From NCBI RefSeq assembly GCF_014145395.1, contig NZ_JACHTE010000003.1:186001-250000 (forward strand): a stretch of 64,000 nt of DNA, in the 5' to 3' direction. The notes beneath the pieces were generated by a model, which was not told the origin of the DNA, searched no databases, and worked only from the letters and a program-made list of their open reading frames with translations. The DNA comes from Marilutibacter penaei. GTDB lineage: Bacteria > Pseudomonadota > Gammaproteobacteria > Xanthomonadales > Xanthomonadaceae. The position numbers and the translations under genes were made by a program. Positions 1 to 8,398 of the stretch are shown piece by piece (positions within the stretch are counted from its first letter, which is position 1; every line of letters starts with the position of its first letter).

Positions 1-214
1 GCGAGTGGCAGTTGTAGCAGCCCTCGCGCACGTAGACGTCGCGGCCGGCCAGCTCCAGCGCGGGGTAAGGCTTGACGCCGGGCAGGGGCTTGATGGCCTC
101 CGCCTGGTACATCAGCGGCACGATCTCGGCCAGGCCGCCGAACGACACCGCCACCGCGATCAGCACGGCCATCAGGCCGACGTTGGTCTCGACTTTCTCG
201 TGGGAATGGCTCAT
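1..214 (-). CDS. ccoO: cbb3-type cytochrome c oxidase subunit II, N-terminal fragment
   Basis: Seen: 71 codons from an ATG at 214, running off the left edge of the window. An N-terminal hydrophobic stretch (about residues 11-30) anchors the protein, followed by the heme c attachment motif CYNCH near residue 66. Known: CcoO is the membrane-anchored monoheme cytochrome c of the cbb3 terminal oxidase, which reduces O2 with high affinity in the inner membrane. It starts 10 nt after the ccoN stop and is clearly co-transcribed with ccoN. The motif and the ccoN neighbour make the call secure, although most of the protein lies outside the window. Confidence 0.95.
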   Translation of the reverse strand, partial: MSHSHEKVETNVGLMAVLIAVAVSFGGLAEIVPLMYQAEAIKPLPGVKPYPALELAGRDVYVREGCYNCHS

Positions 215-224
215 GCGTCGGTCC

Positions 225-1664
225 TCAGGCGATCGCCTCGGCGCGGTGCGGCGGCAGCACGGGCGTGGGCTCCAGCGCAGGCGCGCGCTGCCAGGTCTTG
301 AACACGTTCCAGGCCATCAGCACCATGCCCGACACCACCAGCACGCCACCGATGAAGCGGGCCAGGTAGTAGGGGTAGGTGGCGTTGAGCGCCTCGACGA
401 AGCTGTAGGTCAGCGTCCCGTCGTCGTTGGTGGCGCGCCACATCAGGCCCTGCATGACGCCCGCGATCCACATCGCGGCGATGTAGAAGACCACGCCGAT
501 GGTGTGGATCCAGAAGTGCGCGTCGATCGCCCTGACCGAGTGCATCTGCTTCTGGCCCAGCAGCCCCGGCAACATCGCGTAGATGGAGCCCAGCGTGATC
601 ATCGCGACCCAGCCCAGCGCGCCGCCGTGCACGTGGCCGACGGTCCAGTCGGTGTAGTGGGACAGCGAATTGACCGTCTTGATCGACATCATCGGCCCCT
701 CGAAGGTGGCGATCATGTAGAAGGAGATCGCGACGATCAGGAACTTGAGGATGGGGTCGGTGCGGAGCTTGTGCCAGGCGCCCGACAGCGTGAGGATGCC
801 GTTGATCGCACCGCCCCAGCTGGGCGCGAGCAGGATCAGCGAGAACACCATGCCCACGGACTGCACCCAGTCGGGGAGCGCGGTGTATTGCAGGTGGTGC
901 GGGCCGGCCCACATATAGATGGCGATCAGCGCCCAGAAGTGCACGATCGACAGCCGATAGGAATAGACCGGGCGCTGTGCCTGCTTGGGTACGTAGTAAT
1001 ACATCATCCCGAGGAAGCCGGCGGTCAGGAAGAAGCCCACCGCGTTGTGCCCGTACCACCATTGCGCCATCGCATCGACGGCACCGGTATAGAGCGAGTA
1101 GGACTTGCCCCAGCCGACCGGGATCGCGAGGTTGTTGACGATGTGCAGCAGCGCGATGGTGATGATGAAGGCGCCGTAGAACCAGTTGGCGACGTAGATG
1201 TGCTTCACCCGGCGTTTCGCGATCGTGCCGAAGAACACCACCGCGTAGGCCACCCAGACCGCAGTGATCAGGATGTCGATCGGCCACTCCAGCTCCGCGT
1301 ATTCCTTGCCCTGGGTCAGCCCCATCGGCAGGGTGATCGCGGCGGCGACGATCACCGCCTGCCAGCCCCAGAAGACGAAGGCCGCCAGCTTGTCCGAGAA
1401 CAGGCGCACGTGGCAGGTGCGCTGGACCACGTGGAAACTGGTCGCCATCAGGGCGCTGCCGCCGAACGCGAAGATCACCGCATTGGTGTGCAGCGGACGC
1501 AGGCGACCGTAGCTGAGCCACGGAATGCCTTCGCCCAGGGTGGGCCAGTACAGCTGGGCGGCGATGAACACGCCCACCGCCATGCCCACGATGCCCCAGA
1601 CCACGGTCATCACCGTGAGCTGGCGCACGACCTTGTCGTTATAGGTTTCCACCGACGTTTGCAT
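225..1664 (-). CDS. ccoN: cbb3-type cytochrome c oxidase catalytic subunit I
   Basis: 479 aa, the usual CcoN length, with about 12 membrane segments. Heme and CuB histidines are recognisable: HTNAVIF (low-spin heme), [15 protein letters not shown], the paired HH in PHHLQYTA (CuB), and GHVHGG (heme ligands). It reduces O2 to water and pumps protons in the inner membrane. An in-frame ATG at 1709 would add 15 residues. I prefer 1664 ([10 protein letters not shown]) because it has a GGGGA element upstream and gives the family N-terminus. First gene of the cco operon, followed by ccoO. Probably induced at low oxygen through the FNR/Anr-like box about 90 bp upstream. Confidence 0.97.
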   Translation of the reverse strand: MQTSVETYNDKVVRQLTVMTVVWGIVGMAVGVFIAAQLYWPTLGEGIPWLSYGRLRPLHTNAVIFAFGGSALMATSFHVVQRTCHVRLFSDKLAAFVFWGWQAVIVAAAITLPMGLTQGKEYAELEWPIDILITAVWVAYAVVFFGTIAKRRVKHIYVANWFYGAFIITIALLHIVNNLAIPVGWGKSYSLYTGAVDAMAQWWYGHNAVGFFLTAGFLGMMYYYVPKQAQRPVYSYRLSIVHFWALIAIYMWAGPHHLQYTALPDWVQSVGMVFSLILLAPSWGGAINGILTLSGAWHKLRTDPILKFLIVAISFYMIATFEGPMMSIKTVNSLSHYTDWTVGHVHGGALGWVAMITLGSIYAMLPGLLGQKQMHSVRAIDAHFWIHTIGVVFYIAAMWIAGVMQGLMWRATNDDGTLTYSFVEALNATYPYYLARFIGGVLVVSGMVLMAWNVFKTWQRAPALEPTPVLPPHRAEAIA

Positions 1665-1753
1665 CCGGACGATCCCCAGTTCGGGCCAGGAAGGGCGGTT
1701 CGAGATCACGGCCGAGGCCGCCGACCAGCATGGACCGCGACCGTTAACCCCGT

Positions 1754-1767
1754 TTGACCTCGATCAA
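1754..1767. promoter_or_regulatory. FNR/Anr-type box upstream of ccoN
   Basis: The 14-mer TTGACCTCGATCAA matches the FNR/Anr consensus TTGAT-N4-ATCAA at 9 of 10 defined positions. Its centre lies about 96 bp upstream of the ccoN ATG. Known: high-affinity cbb3 operons are classic FNR/Anr targets. Inferred: oxygen-responsive activation of ccoNO. Confidence 0.75.
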
Positions 1768-1806
1768 AAGCACGTGGCCTGGACAGGCGGATGCGGATCG
1801 GATGTG

Positions 1807-1843
1807 GCGGCAGGCTGCTCCGGATCCGGGTTCAGCCTGCCGC
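1807..1843 (-). terminator. Long inverted repeat after the sugar dehydrogenase gene
   Basis: A perfect 11-bp inverted repeat (GCGGCAGGCTG at 1807-1817, its complement at 1833-1843) with a 15-nt loop that itself contains the palindrome CCGGATCCGG. It lies about 40 nt past the stop of the minus-strand sugar dehydrogenase gene. There is no T-tract on either strand, so simple intrinsic termination is doubtful. It may be an mRNA 3'-end stabiliser or a barrier between this gene and ccoN. Confidence 0.4.
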
Positions 1844-1882
1844 AGGGAATGCAAGGAGCGCGTGAAGATGAACGGGTGAGGC

Positions 1883-3103
1883 TCAGTCGGCCTCGGCCGG
1901 GGCGGGTGCGGGCGGCGGGGGCGAGAGTTCCAGCAGGCGGGCGTCGTCGCCGTCTTCGATCAGCCACAGGTGTCCCTGCGGTCCCTGGGCGATGCCGCGC
2001 ATGCGGTGGCCCATGTCCCAGCGTTCGGCTTCCCTCGCACCGGCGTCCGCGTCGAACTCCACGCGCACCAGCGATTCCGAGGACAGGCCGGTGATGAACC
2101 CGTCGCCGTTCCAGTCGGCGAATGCATCGCCGTTGTAGATCACGAAGCCCGAGGGCGAGATCACGGGCGTCCAGGTGATCACCGGCGCATTGAACTGGGG
2201 CTGGGTGTCGTGGTCCGGGATGGGCCGGCCGTCGTAGTGATCGCCGTTGGAGACGATCGGATAGCCGTAATTGCCCCCACGCACGACCCGGTTGAGCTCG
2301 TCACCGCCCTTCGGTCCCATTTCGTGGTTCCACAACTGGCCGTCGGCATCGAACGCGATGCCGAGCACGTTGCGATGGCCGAGCGACCAGACCTGGGCCG
2401 CCACCTCGCCCTCGTCGGCGAAGGGATTGTCCGCGACCGGCGTGCCGTCGTCGTCCAGCCGGAGGATCTTGCCCATGTTGCTGGCCATGTCCTGCGCCGG
2501 GTCGAATTTCTGCCGTTCGCCGGAGCTGACCCACAGGTGTCCGTCCGGCCCGAACAGCAAGCGATGGCTGTAATGGCCCTGGCCGGTCACCTTCGGCACC
2601 TGGCGCCAGATCACTTCGACATCCTGCAGTTCGCCGCCGCCTTCGGTATCCAGCTTCAGGCGCGCGCGCGCGACCGCCGCGCCGCGGGTGTCGCCGTCGC
2701 CGGGTTCGGCATAGCTGATATAGACCAGATGGTTGCGGTCGAAGTCCGGGTGCAGCGCGATGTCGCCCAGGCCACCCTGGCCGCCGTAGGCAACCTCGGG
2801 CAGGCCGGTGATGTCACCGATGCGCGCGGTGGTGCCGCTGAGGTCGACCCGCTTCAGGTGGCCGGGCTTCTCGGTGACCAGCAACTGGCCGTCCGGGAGG
2901 AAGGCCAGCGCCCAGGGCTCCTCGAAGCGCCCCCATTCGCGCTGCACGAACGGCCCCACCGTCTCCCCGGCCGCCGCAACGGTCTCCGGGCTGCCGACAT
3001 CCCCATTGCTGGTATTGCATGCCGAAAGCAGTACCCCCAGGCAGGCGACGGCGAGCAGGCGGGGGCGGCGTGGGGAACGGCTGGGGCGAGGGGGCATGGG
3101 CAT
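1883..3103 (-). CDS. PQQ-dependent sugar dehydrogenase-like lipoprotein
   Basis: 406 aa. The N-terminus is basic, then hydrophobic, ending in the lipobox LSAC near residue 29, so a lipoprotein is expected. The body is a six-bladed soluble glucose/aldose dehydrogenase domain: start EEPWALAFLPDG, then GQGGLGDIALHPDF, SHRLLFGPDGHLWVSSGE, WNHEMGPKGGDELN and GHRMRGIAQGP. Known relatives (YliI/Asd, sGDH) oxidise aldoses using PQQ bound in the central tunnel. Whether this host makes PQQ cannot be seen here. The gene stands alone, facing away from the EF-hand gene. The family call is strong; the substrate is unknown. Confidence 0.88.
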   Translation of the reverse strand: MPMPPRPSRSPRRPRLLAVACLGVLLSACNTSNGDVGSPETVAAAGETVGPFVQREWGRFEEPWALAFLPDGQLLVTEKPGHLKRVDLSGTTARIGDITGLPEVAYGGQGGLGDIALHPDFDRNHLVYISYAEPGDGDTRGAAVARARLKLDTEGGGELQDVEVIWRQVPKVTGQGHYSHRLLFGPDGHLWVSSGERQKFDPAQDMASNMGKILRLDDDGTPVADNPFADEGEVAAQVWSLGHRNVLGIAFDADGQLWNHEMGPKGGDELNRVVRGGNYGYPIVSNGDHYDGRPIPDHDTQPQFNAPVITWTPVISPSGFVIYNGDAFADWNGDGFITGLSSESLVRVEFDADAGAREAERWDMGHRMRGIAQGPQGHLWLIEDGDDARLLELSPPPPAPAPAEAD

Positions 3104-3454
3104 GGCTCCGGTCGGTGGCGTCCTGCCGATGGGATGGCGTCAAACCTCGATTCTCGCATCCCCCACCGCGCTTGCAACGCGGCTTTCGTTGAGCCGCTTC
3201 GCTCCGGTGCGCGGCCGGGGCCGTTAACGTTGTGTTCGGTTCATGGGGCCCGGCATCTGAAAACCGGCGTTCGGTCACGCTGCACGGCCGTGCTAGCGCG
3301 TCTTCGCTGCCACGGGGTTAACGGGCCGTGGAGGCGCGGATCGGCAGCGGCTCGCGATTCATCCCGGCGGGCGCAGGGTGTGAGCCGTACGGTCAATCAC
3401 GACAACCACAACAGGCCGTGCAGTGACATTCCCCCATCCCCCAGGAGGCATTCC
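3104..3454. other. Intergenic region, divergent promoters
   Basis: About 350 bp between the divergent sugar dehydrogenase and EF-hand genes. It must hold both promoters, but I see no convincing -35/-10 pair, operator, RNA or small ORF in it. Confidence 0.5.
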
Positions 3455-3778
3455 ATGAACATTCGCAAGCCGCTGATCCTCGCCCTGTCGCTGGCCGCCA
3501 TGGGCACGTCGGTCGCGTTCGCCCAGGAACAACAGGACGCCGCCACGCCGCAGCAGGACACCACCACCATGAACGATGCCGAGGCACCGCGTAAGAGCTG
3601 GGCCGACATCGACGTCAACCAGGACGGCTCGGTCAGCAAGGACGAAGCGGCCGCCGTGCCGGCATTGAGCCAGGTGTTCGATTCGGCGGATGCCGATGCG
3701 GACGGCACCCTGACCGCGGACGAGTACAAGGCCTACATCGCCCAGACCCAGGGCGGCGAGGCCAACCCGGCGCAGTAA
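3455..3778 (+). CDS. Secreted EF-hand calcium-binding protein
   Basis: 107 aa from an ATG with a strong AGGAGG 6 nt upstream; a longer in-frame reading has no such site. Residues 1-22 are a Sec signal peptide ending AFA-QE. A Gln/Asp/Thr-rich spacer follows, then two EF-hand loops: DVNQDGSVSKDE and DADADGTLTADE, each with the D-x-D/N-x-D-G pattern and the terminal Glu. Predicted to bind Ca2+ in the periplasm or outside the cell. Such small EF-hand proteins are common in xanthomonads without assigned roles. Monocistronic, ending before a strong terminator. Confidence 0.9.
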   Translation: MNIRKPLILALSLAAMGTSVAFAQEQQDAATPQQDTTTMNDAEAPRKSWADIDVNQDGSVSKDEAAAVPALSQVFDSADADADGTLTADEYKAYIAQTQGGEANPAQ

Positions 3779-3844
3779 GGCGCACGGGCTGCGTGTAGTC
3801 GCGTCCACTCCCCTGGTCTCCCCTGACAGGACGCGACTTCCCCC

Positions 3845-3875
3845 GGAAGGGCGGCTTCGGCCGCCCTTCCTTCTT
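3845..3875 (+). terminator. Rho-independent terminator of the EF-hand gene
   Basis: A perfect 11-bp stem (GGAAGGGCGGC paired with its complement) with a TTCG tetraloop, followed by TTCTT. It lies 67 nt after the EF-hand stop codon. Confidence 0.85.
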
Positions 3876-3883
3876 CATGCGAC

Positions 3884-3909
3884 GGCGGCTTCGGCGGCCC
3901 TTCCTTCTT
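3884..3909 (+). repeat. Degenerate second copy of the preceding terminator
   Basis: Bases 3884-3909 repeat 3850-3875 with one mismatch in 26 at a 34-bp offset. The mismatch (C to G) breaks the stem, but the T-rich tail is kept and extended. It looks like a local tandem duplication of the terminator. Confidence 0.7.
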
Positions 3910-3971
3910 TCTTGGCGCGACGACGACTTCCGGCATCGCGCCCCCCGTCCTGCGCCGGCATACTGGCAGGC

Positions 3972-4691
3972 ATGGCAGGCATCCGCATGGTCGGCTTCGA
4001 TGCCGACGACACGCTGTGGCGCAGCGAGGACTACTTCCGCGCCGCGCAGGACGAGTTCGAGCAGATCGTGGGCCGGTACGTCGATATCGATGACGTGGCC
4101 GACCGCCTCTACGCGATCGAGAAGGCCAACATCGCGCTGTTCGGCTACGGCGTGAAGGGCATGGCGCTGTCGATGGTGGAGGCCGCGGTCACGATCACCG
4201 ACGCGCGCATCAGCGCCTCCGACGTGCATCGCATCGTGGGGTTGGCCAAGACCCTGCTGCAGCATCCCGTGGAGCTGCTGCCCGGCATCCGGGACGCGGT
4301 GGAGGCGGTCGCCGGGGCGTTCGAGATCGTATTGATCACCAAGGGGGACCTGTTCCACCAGGAGCAGAAGGTCCGCGACTGTGGACTGGCCGACCTGTTC
4401 CGTCGCATCGAGATCGTCAGCGAGAAGGACGTGTCCACCTACCGGCGGCTGCTGGAGGAATTCGACTGTCCCGCCGAGGCATTCGCCATGGTCGGCAACT
4501 CCCTGCGCTCCGACATCGCCCCGGTGCTGACGCTGGGGGGCTGGGGCGTGCACGTGCCCTACCACCTGACATGGGCCCACGAGACCGAGGCGGAAGTGGC
4601 CGCGGATGCGCCGCGGTTGCGCGTGGTCGCGTCGGCCGATGCGCTGCCGGAGGCCTTGCGCTCGATCCACGAAGCGGCGGCCGGTGCCTGA
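3972..4691 (+). CDS. HAD-family hydrolase
   Basis: 239 aa. Motif I is DADDTLW at about residues 10-16 (nucleophile and acid/base aspartates). Motif II lies around LITKGD, and motif III/IV in the region MVGNSLRSDIAPV, where the acidic metal-binding residue is D in RSDI. This is a phosphatase-type HAD protein with a helical cap (subfamily I layout); the substrate is unknown. An upstream in-frame ATG at 3912 would add 20 Arg/Pro-rich residues and is less likely. The ATG at 3972 lies 7 nt after a CATACT hexamer and has only a weak Shine-Dalgarno. Follows the duplicated terminator, so it has its own promoter. Confidence 0.88.
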   Translation: MAGIRMVGFDADDTLWRSEDYFRAAQDEFEQIVGRYVDIDDVADRLYAIEKANIALFGYGVKGMALSMVEAAVTITDARISASDVHRIVGLAKTLLQHPVELLPGIRDAVEAVAGAFEIVLITKGDLFHQEQKVRDCGLADLFRRIEIVSEKDVSTYRRLLEEFDCPAEAFAMVGNSLRSDIAPVLTLGGWGVHVPYHLTWAHETEAEVAADAPRLRVVASADALPEALRSIHEAAAGA

Positions 4692-4782
4692 ATGGTTCGC
4701 ATCTGCAGCATCGGACATTAAAAACCCGTTCACTCCGGGCATCGCAGGGTGGAGCCACGTCCCCGCACGAAAGGAGCCCGCG

Positions 4783-5247
4783 ATGACCCTGACCCCCCGT
4801 TGGTTGATGCCCTCCGTCCTGGCCGCCGGCCTCGCCATGGCTGCGCTGGCGCCCGCTCCGGCCCGGGCCAACGACGACCTCGTCCGCGTGCTGGTGAACG
4901 TGGCCGACGTGATCTACCGCTCGGGCCAGCCCTATTACCGCCACGGCAACTATGGCTACAACGACCGCATCATCGTGGTCAGGGACCGTGACGGTCATCG
5001 GCGTTACTACCGCCACGTACCCCGGCAGTATCGCCGCAGCGGCCCGCCCTACGGTGTGGCCCACGGCTACTACCGCAACCGCGACGTCCGCCTGGACCGC
5101 GACTGCAACCGTCGTGGCGACTGCGTGGTGCGCTATTACGATCCGCGCCACGACGCGCGCGCCGATCGCCGGTACGACCGCCGCGACTACCGTGACTACC
5201 GCGTCCGCCACGATGGCCGACGCGACCGCGGCCGTGACCGCGACTGA
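4783..5247 (+). CDS. Secreted Arg/Tyr/Asp-rich protein of unknown function
   Basis: 154 aa with AAGGAG 6 nt upstream of the ATG. Residues 1-29 form a signal peptide ending ARA-ND. A short conserved-looking part follows (LVRVLVNVADVIYRSG). The remainder is rich in Tyr, Arg, Asp and His, ending in an irregular RRYDRRDYRDYR-like tail. Two Cys (DCNRRGDC) could form a disulfide. No enzyme motif is visible. The composition resembles RcnB-like and other basic periplasmic proteins of xanthomonads, but I cannot assign a family. First of three consecutive secreted unknowns on the plus strand. Confidence 0.75.
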   Translation: MTLTPRWLMPSVLAAGLAMAALAPAPARANDDLVRVLVNVADVIYRSGQPYYRHGNYGYNDRIIVVRDRDGHRRYYRHVPRQYRRSGPPYGVAHGYYRNRDVRLDRDCNRRGDCVVRYYDPRHDARADRRYDRRDYRDYRVRHDGRRDRGRDRD

Positions 5248-5300
5248 AGGTGCCAGGTGCTAGCCTTGGTGCCTGCCGACACGCCATGGAGACCCTGCGG

Positions 5301-5726
5301 ATGTCACGTCGCCCCCTGTTGATCCTCGCGCTTGCACTCGCCGCCGCCACGCCCGCCCACGCCGGAGAGGTGGACTGCAAGTTGCGCTTCGACCTCGAAG
5401 GCTGGTCGGTCTTCTACAAGACCGCATCCGGCAACGGCACCATCACCTGCGACAACGGCCAGAGCATGGCGGTGAAGATCGAGACCAAGGGGGGCGGCCT
5501 GTCCTTCGGCAAGTCGAAGATCGAGGATGGCGTGGGTGAGTTTTCCGGTGTCGATGACATCAACGAGTTGCTGGGCACCTATGCCACGGCCGAAGCGCAC
5601 GCCGGCGCCGGCCGGTCCAGCAAGGCCCAGGTGGTGACCAAGGGCGAGGTGTCGCTGGCGCTGGCCGGGACCGGCGAAGGCTGGGACATCGGCGTGGCGT
5701 TCGGCAAGTTCGTCATCTCCCGCTGA
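5301..5726 (+). CDS. Secreted protein of unknown function
   Basis: 141 aa from the ATG at 5301 (MSRRPLLIL); an ATG at 5286 is a possible alternative. A signal peptide ends at about residue 22 (AHA-GE). The mature part has two Cys (VDCKLRF, ITCDNG), alternating beta-type sequence and a Gly-rich segment, and ends in GVAFGKFVISR. It looks like a small all-beta periplasmic protein. I do not recognise the family. It lies 9 nt before the next secreted protein and may be co-transcribed with it. Confidence 0.78.
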   Translation: MSRRPLLILALALAAATPAHAGEVDCKLRFDLEGWSVFYKTASGNGTITCDNGQSMAVKIETKGGGLSFGKSKIEDGVGEFSGVDDINELLGTYATAEAHAGAGRSSKAQVVTKGEVSLALAGTGEGWDIGVAFGKFVISR

Positions 5727-5735
5727 GGGTTGCCG

Positions 5736-6305
5736 GTGCACCTGCAACGCGTCGCGCTGGGGTGGGTGCTGGCACTCCCGCTGGCATTGGCGTGGGCGTC
5801 CGGCGCGCGCGCCCAGGATGCCAGCGATGCCACGGCCGTCGCGGACGAGGAGGCGCCACCCGGCAGCGGTGATCCATGGGTGGACGCGTGGCTGGCGGAC
5901 ATGGACCGCTACGGCGCCATCTATCCCCAACCCTTCATCGACGAAGTGGTGCGCTACCACGAGGCCCCGCGCGCGCTGGTGCAGGCGCTGTTGCTCGAGC
6001 GCGGGTGGTCCCCCGGCGACGTCTACCAGGCCTGTGCGCTCGCCGACGTCTCGGGCCGCGCCTGCCGGCAGGTCGCCGACGGCTGGTCGCGGCGAAGCGC
6101 ATCGGGCTGGGTGGCGGTGGCCCGCGACCTGGGTGCCGAACCCGGCTCCGCGGCGTTCCAGCGCCTCAAGCAGGGCATCGTCGACAGCTACCGCCGCTGG
6201 GGCCGTCCCATCCAGGTGGATGCCAGCCTGGCGCCGGGCAATCCCGACCTGCCGCGGATGCAGGCGCCGGACCCGACACCCGGCGCCGACGCGGCGGGCG
6301 ACTGA
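5736..6305 (+). CDS. Secreted protein of unknown function
   Basis: 189 aa from a GTG at 5736, chosen because GAGGG lies 6 nt upstream; a TTG at 5730 is too close to that site. A signal peptide ends around ARA-QD. The mature protein is acidic at first and then helical, with WVDAWLADMDRYGAIYPQPFIDEVVRY followed by a pattern resembling a short helical-repeat domain (ALVQALLLERGWSPGDVYQACALA). The two Cys in ACALADVSGRAC could pair. Function unknown. Overlaps nothing and converges with entA, leaving only 6 bp between the two stops. Confidence 0.75.
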   Translation: MHLQRVALGWVLALPLALAWASGARAQDASDATAVADEEAPPGSGDPWVDAWLADMDRYGAIYPQPFIDEVVRYHEAPRALVQALLLERGWSPGDVYQACALADVSGRACRQVADGWSRRSASGWVAVARDLGAEPGSAAFQRLKQGIVDSYRRWGRPIQVDASLAPGNPDLPRMQAPDPTPGADAAGD

Positions 6306-6311
6306 GCTGTT

Positions 6312-7094
6312 TCATGCGTCCAGCGTGGCACCGCCGTCGACCCGCAGGTCGTGCAGGGTGACGTGGCGGGCGCGGTCGGACAACAGGAAGCAGATGCTTT
6401 CCGCGATGTCCTCCGGTTGCGCGATGCGACCCAGCGGAATCCCTAGGCGGTATCGCCCCGGTACCCCTTCCAGGATCGCGCGCCGGTCTTCGGCGGTGTT
6501 CGCGAACGCCTGCTGCATGGGCGTGTCGGTCGAGCCGGGTGACACGAGGTTGCAGCGGATCCCGAGCGGGGCGAGCTCCAGCGCCAGGCATCGAAGGTAG
6601 GCATGTGCAGCGGCTTTCGATGCCGCATAGGCCGCCATTCCGGTGCGTGGCGTGGTGGCGGCGTTGGATCCCACCACGACGATGCTGCCCTGGCCTGCCT
6701 TGACCATGTGCCGCGCCACCGCCTGCGTGGTGGTGAACACCGCGCGCGCATTGAGGTGCATGCACGCATCCCAGTCCTCGACGCCGATGTCCAGCGCGTT
6801 GCCGGTGCGCAGGATGCCGGCGACATGCGCCAGGTGGTCGATTCCGCCAAGCTGCGCGGCGATCGCGTCCATGCCGCGTTCGACGGCGTGCGCGTCGCCC
6901 AGATCCATCACGACCACGCGCGCCTTGCCGGCGAGCGAATCGGCGAGAGCCTCCATCCCGGCGCGGTCGCGGTCGACCAGGGCGAGCCGCGCGCCGCGCA
7001 GCGCGAGCAGGCGCGCGGTGGCGGCGCCGATGCCGCGGGCCGCGCCCGTGACCACCACGCGCCGCCCTTCGAACTCCCGCTCGTGAGGGTTCAT
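6312..7094 (-). CDS. entA: 2,3-dihydro-2,3-dihydroxybenzoate dehydrogenase
   Basis: 260 aa short-chain dehydrogenase. Residues about 10-20 carry the NAD-binding TGAARGIGAA. The catalytic tetrad region shows N in HLNARAV, S in VVGSNAATTPR, and YAASK. The C-terminus ends HDLRVDGGATLDA, typical of EntA/DhbA. It oxidises 2,3-dihydro-DHB to 2,3-dihydroxybenzoate (DHB), the last step of DHB synthesis. The ATG overlaps the stop of the condensation-domain gene (ATGA at 7091-7094), so it is translationally coupled as the last gene of the entCEB-C-A operon. Sequence alone would only say SDR; the operon makes EntA secure. Confidence 0.92.
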   Translation of the reverse strand: MNPHEREFEGRRVVVTGAARGIGAATARLLALRGARLALVDRDRAGMEALADSLAGKARVVVMDLGDAHAVERGMDAIAAQLGGIDHLAHVAGILRTGNALDIGVEDWDACMHLNARAVFTTTQAVARHMVKAGQGSIVVVGSNAATTPRTGMAAYAASKAAAHAYLRCLALELAPLGIRCNLVSPGSTDTPMQQAFANTAEDRRAILEGVPGRYRLGIPLGRIAQPEDIAESICFLLSDRARHVTLHDLRVDGGATLDA

Positions 7095-8398
7095 GCGGCC
7101 CGGCTCCTGCCTTCGGCCAGCCGGCCAACGGGTTGGCCGGGGTCGGCGAGCGCAGCGTCCAGCGTCGCGAGCAGCTGCCGGTGGTGGTCGCGCAGCGCCT
7201 TCGCGCCATAGGCGGCGGGGTTGGCTTCCATGTCCACCCGGAGCCCATCGGGCAGCGGCGACACCGTGATGTCCATGTCCTCCACCGAGCCGACCGACAC
7301 CGAATGCGCTTCCGCGTGGAGGCCGTCGAACCGGAACCCGCGGTCGAACGGCATCAGGTTCAGCACCGGGCCATAGAGCTGGCGATGGCTGCCGGCGAGG
7401 CCGGCGTCCTCCCGCATCCATTCGTAGTTGTAGCGTTGGTGCGGGCGCAGCGTCGCGAGGGTGTCGCGGGCCTGACGGGCCAGGGCGTCGAAGCCCGCTT
7501 GGGGATCGATGTCGAGACGGAGCGGCACGACGTTCATGCCCATGCAGGGCACCGTGAGGGCCCGGCTTCCCAACCGGTTCATCACCAGCAGGCCGACCGT
7601 CACTTCACGAGTGCCGCACTGGCCCTGCATCCATGCGCCGATTCCCGCCAGCAGCCAGGCCCCCCAGTCGACGCCGCAGGCGCGGGCGCCGGCCTGCCAG
7701 TGGGTGTACGCCGCCGCAGGCAGGCGATGGCGCTCGGAGCGTGCGGTATCGGAGGGCGGTCGCAGCGGCGCCAGCGTCACGGGCACCCTGGCGTCCTGCA
7801 GGCGGGCCTGCCAGAAGCGACGGTCTTGCGTGCATTGCGCGGACCAGCGGTAGGCCTCGGCCTCTTCGATGACCGGCGCGAGGCCGAAGTCGCGCCCGGG
7901 CGGAGGCGCGCGCCCGGTCCGATGCGCGCCGTAGAGCTCGGCCACCCGGTGGATCAACAACAGGTAGGCGAAGCCGTCCAGCGCGATGTGATGGGCACGC
8001 AGGTACCACAGGTGCCGCTCGGGCCCCAGGCGCAGCAGCGCGGTCGCGAACAGGGGGCCAGTGTCGAGCCGGGCAGGACGGTCGAGGTCGGCCCGCATCC
8101 AGGCCGCCGCGGCGCCCCATGGGTCGTCGGCGCCGCTGAAGTCGTGACGCGCCCAGCTGACGGTGCGGGAGGCGTCGAGCCGCTGGCGGACTTCGCCGTC
8201 GCGTTCGCGATAGCGCATGTGCAAGGCATCGCAACGGCGCAGCGTGTCGAACACCGACTTGCCCAGTGCGCCGGCATCCAGGGGGCCGCGCAGCTCGATC
8301 GCCTCAGCGGTCCAGAATGCCGGGCTGTCCGGGTCCATCCGTTGTCCCGCCCACATGCCGTACTGCGGCGCCGTCAATGGATGCGAAGCCGCGCTCAT
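7091..8398 (-). CDS. Free-standing NRPS condensation-domain protein (VibH-like)
   Basis: 435 aa, a single complete condensation domain and nothing else. The start region LTAPQYGMWAGQRMDPDSPAF is a C1-type motif, and the active-site HHIALDG (HHxxxDG) lies at residues 136-142. Further C-domain blocks include MNVVPLRLD and YNYEWMR, ending DPGQPVGRL where an adenylation domain would normally begin. EntF has C-A-PCP-TE (about 1,300 aa); the size and architecture here match VibH, which joins carrier-bound DHB to a free polyamine. Inferred: this enzyme condenses DHB from the EntB carrier with a soluble amine. 4-nt overlaps on both sides with entB and entA. Confidence 0.88.
   Translation of the reverse strand: MSAASHPLTAPQYGMWAGQRMDPDSPAFWTAEAIELRGPLDAGALGKSVFDTLRRCDALHMRYRERDGEVRQRLDASRTVSWARHDFSGADDPWGAAAAWMRADLDRPARLDTGPLFATALLRLGPERHLWYLRAHHIALDGFAYLLLIHRVAELYGAHRTGRAPPPGRDFGLAPVIEEAEAYRWSAQCTQDRRFWQARLQDARVPVTLAPLRPPSDTARSERHRLPAAAYTHWQAGARACGVDWGAWLLAGIGAWMQGQCGTREVTVGLLVMNRLGSRALTVPCMGMNVVPLRLDIDPQAGFDALARQARDTLATLRPHQRYNYEWMREDAGLAGSHRQLYGPVLNLMPFDRGFRFDGLHAEAHSVSVGSVEDMDITVSPLPDGLRVDMEANPAAYGAKALRDHHRQLLATLDAALADPGQPVGRLAEGRSRAA

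Noticed and set aside
72-1757. A 561-codon plus-strand frame antisense to ccoN
   Set aside because: Low-complexity His/Asp/Arg translation; the heme and copper ligands of CcoN on the other strand decide the matter.
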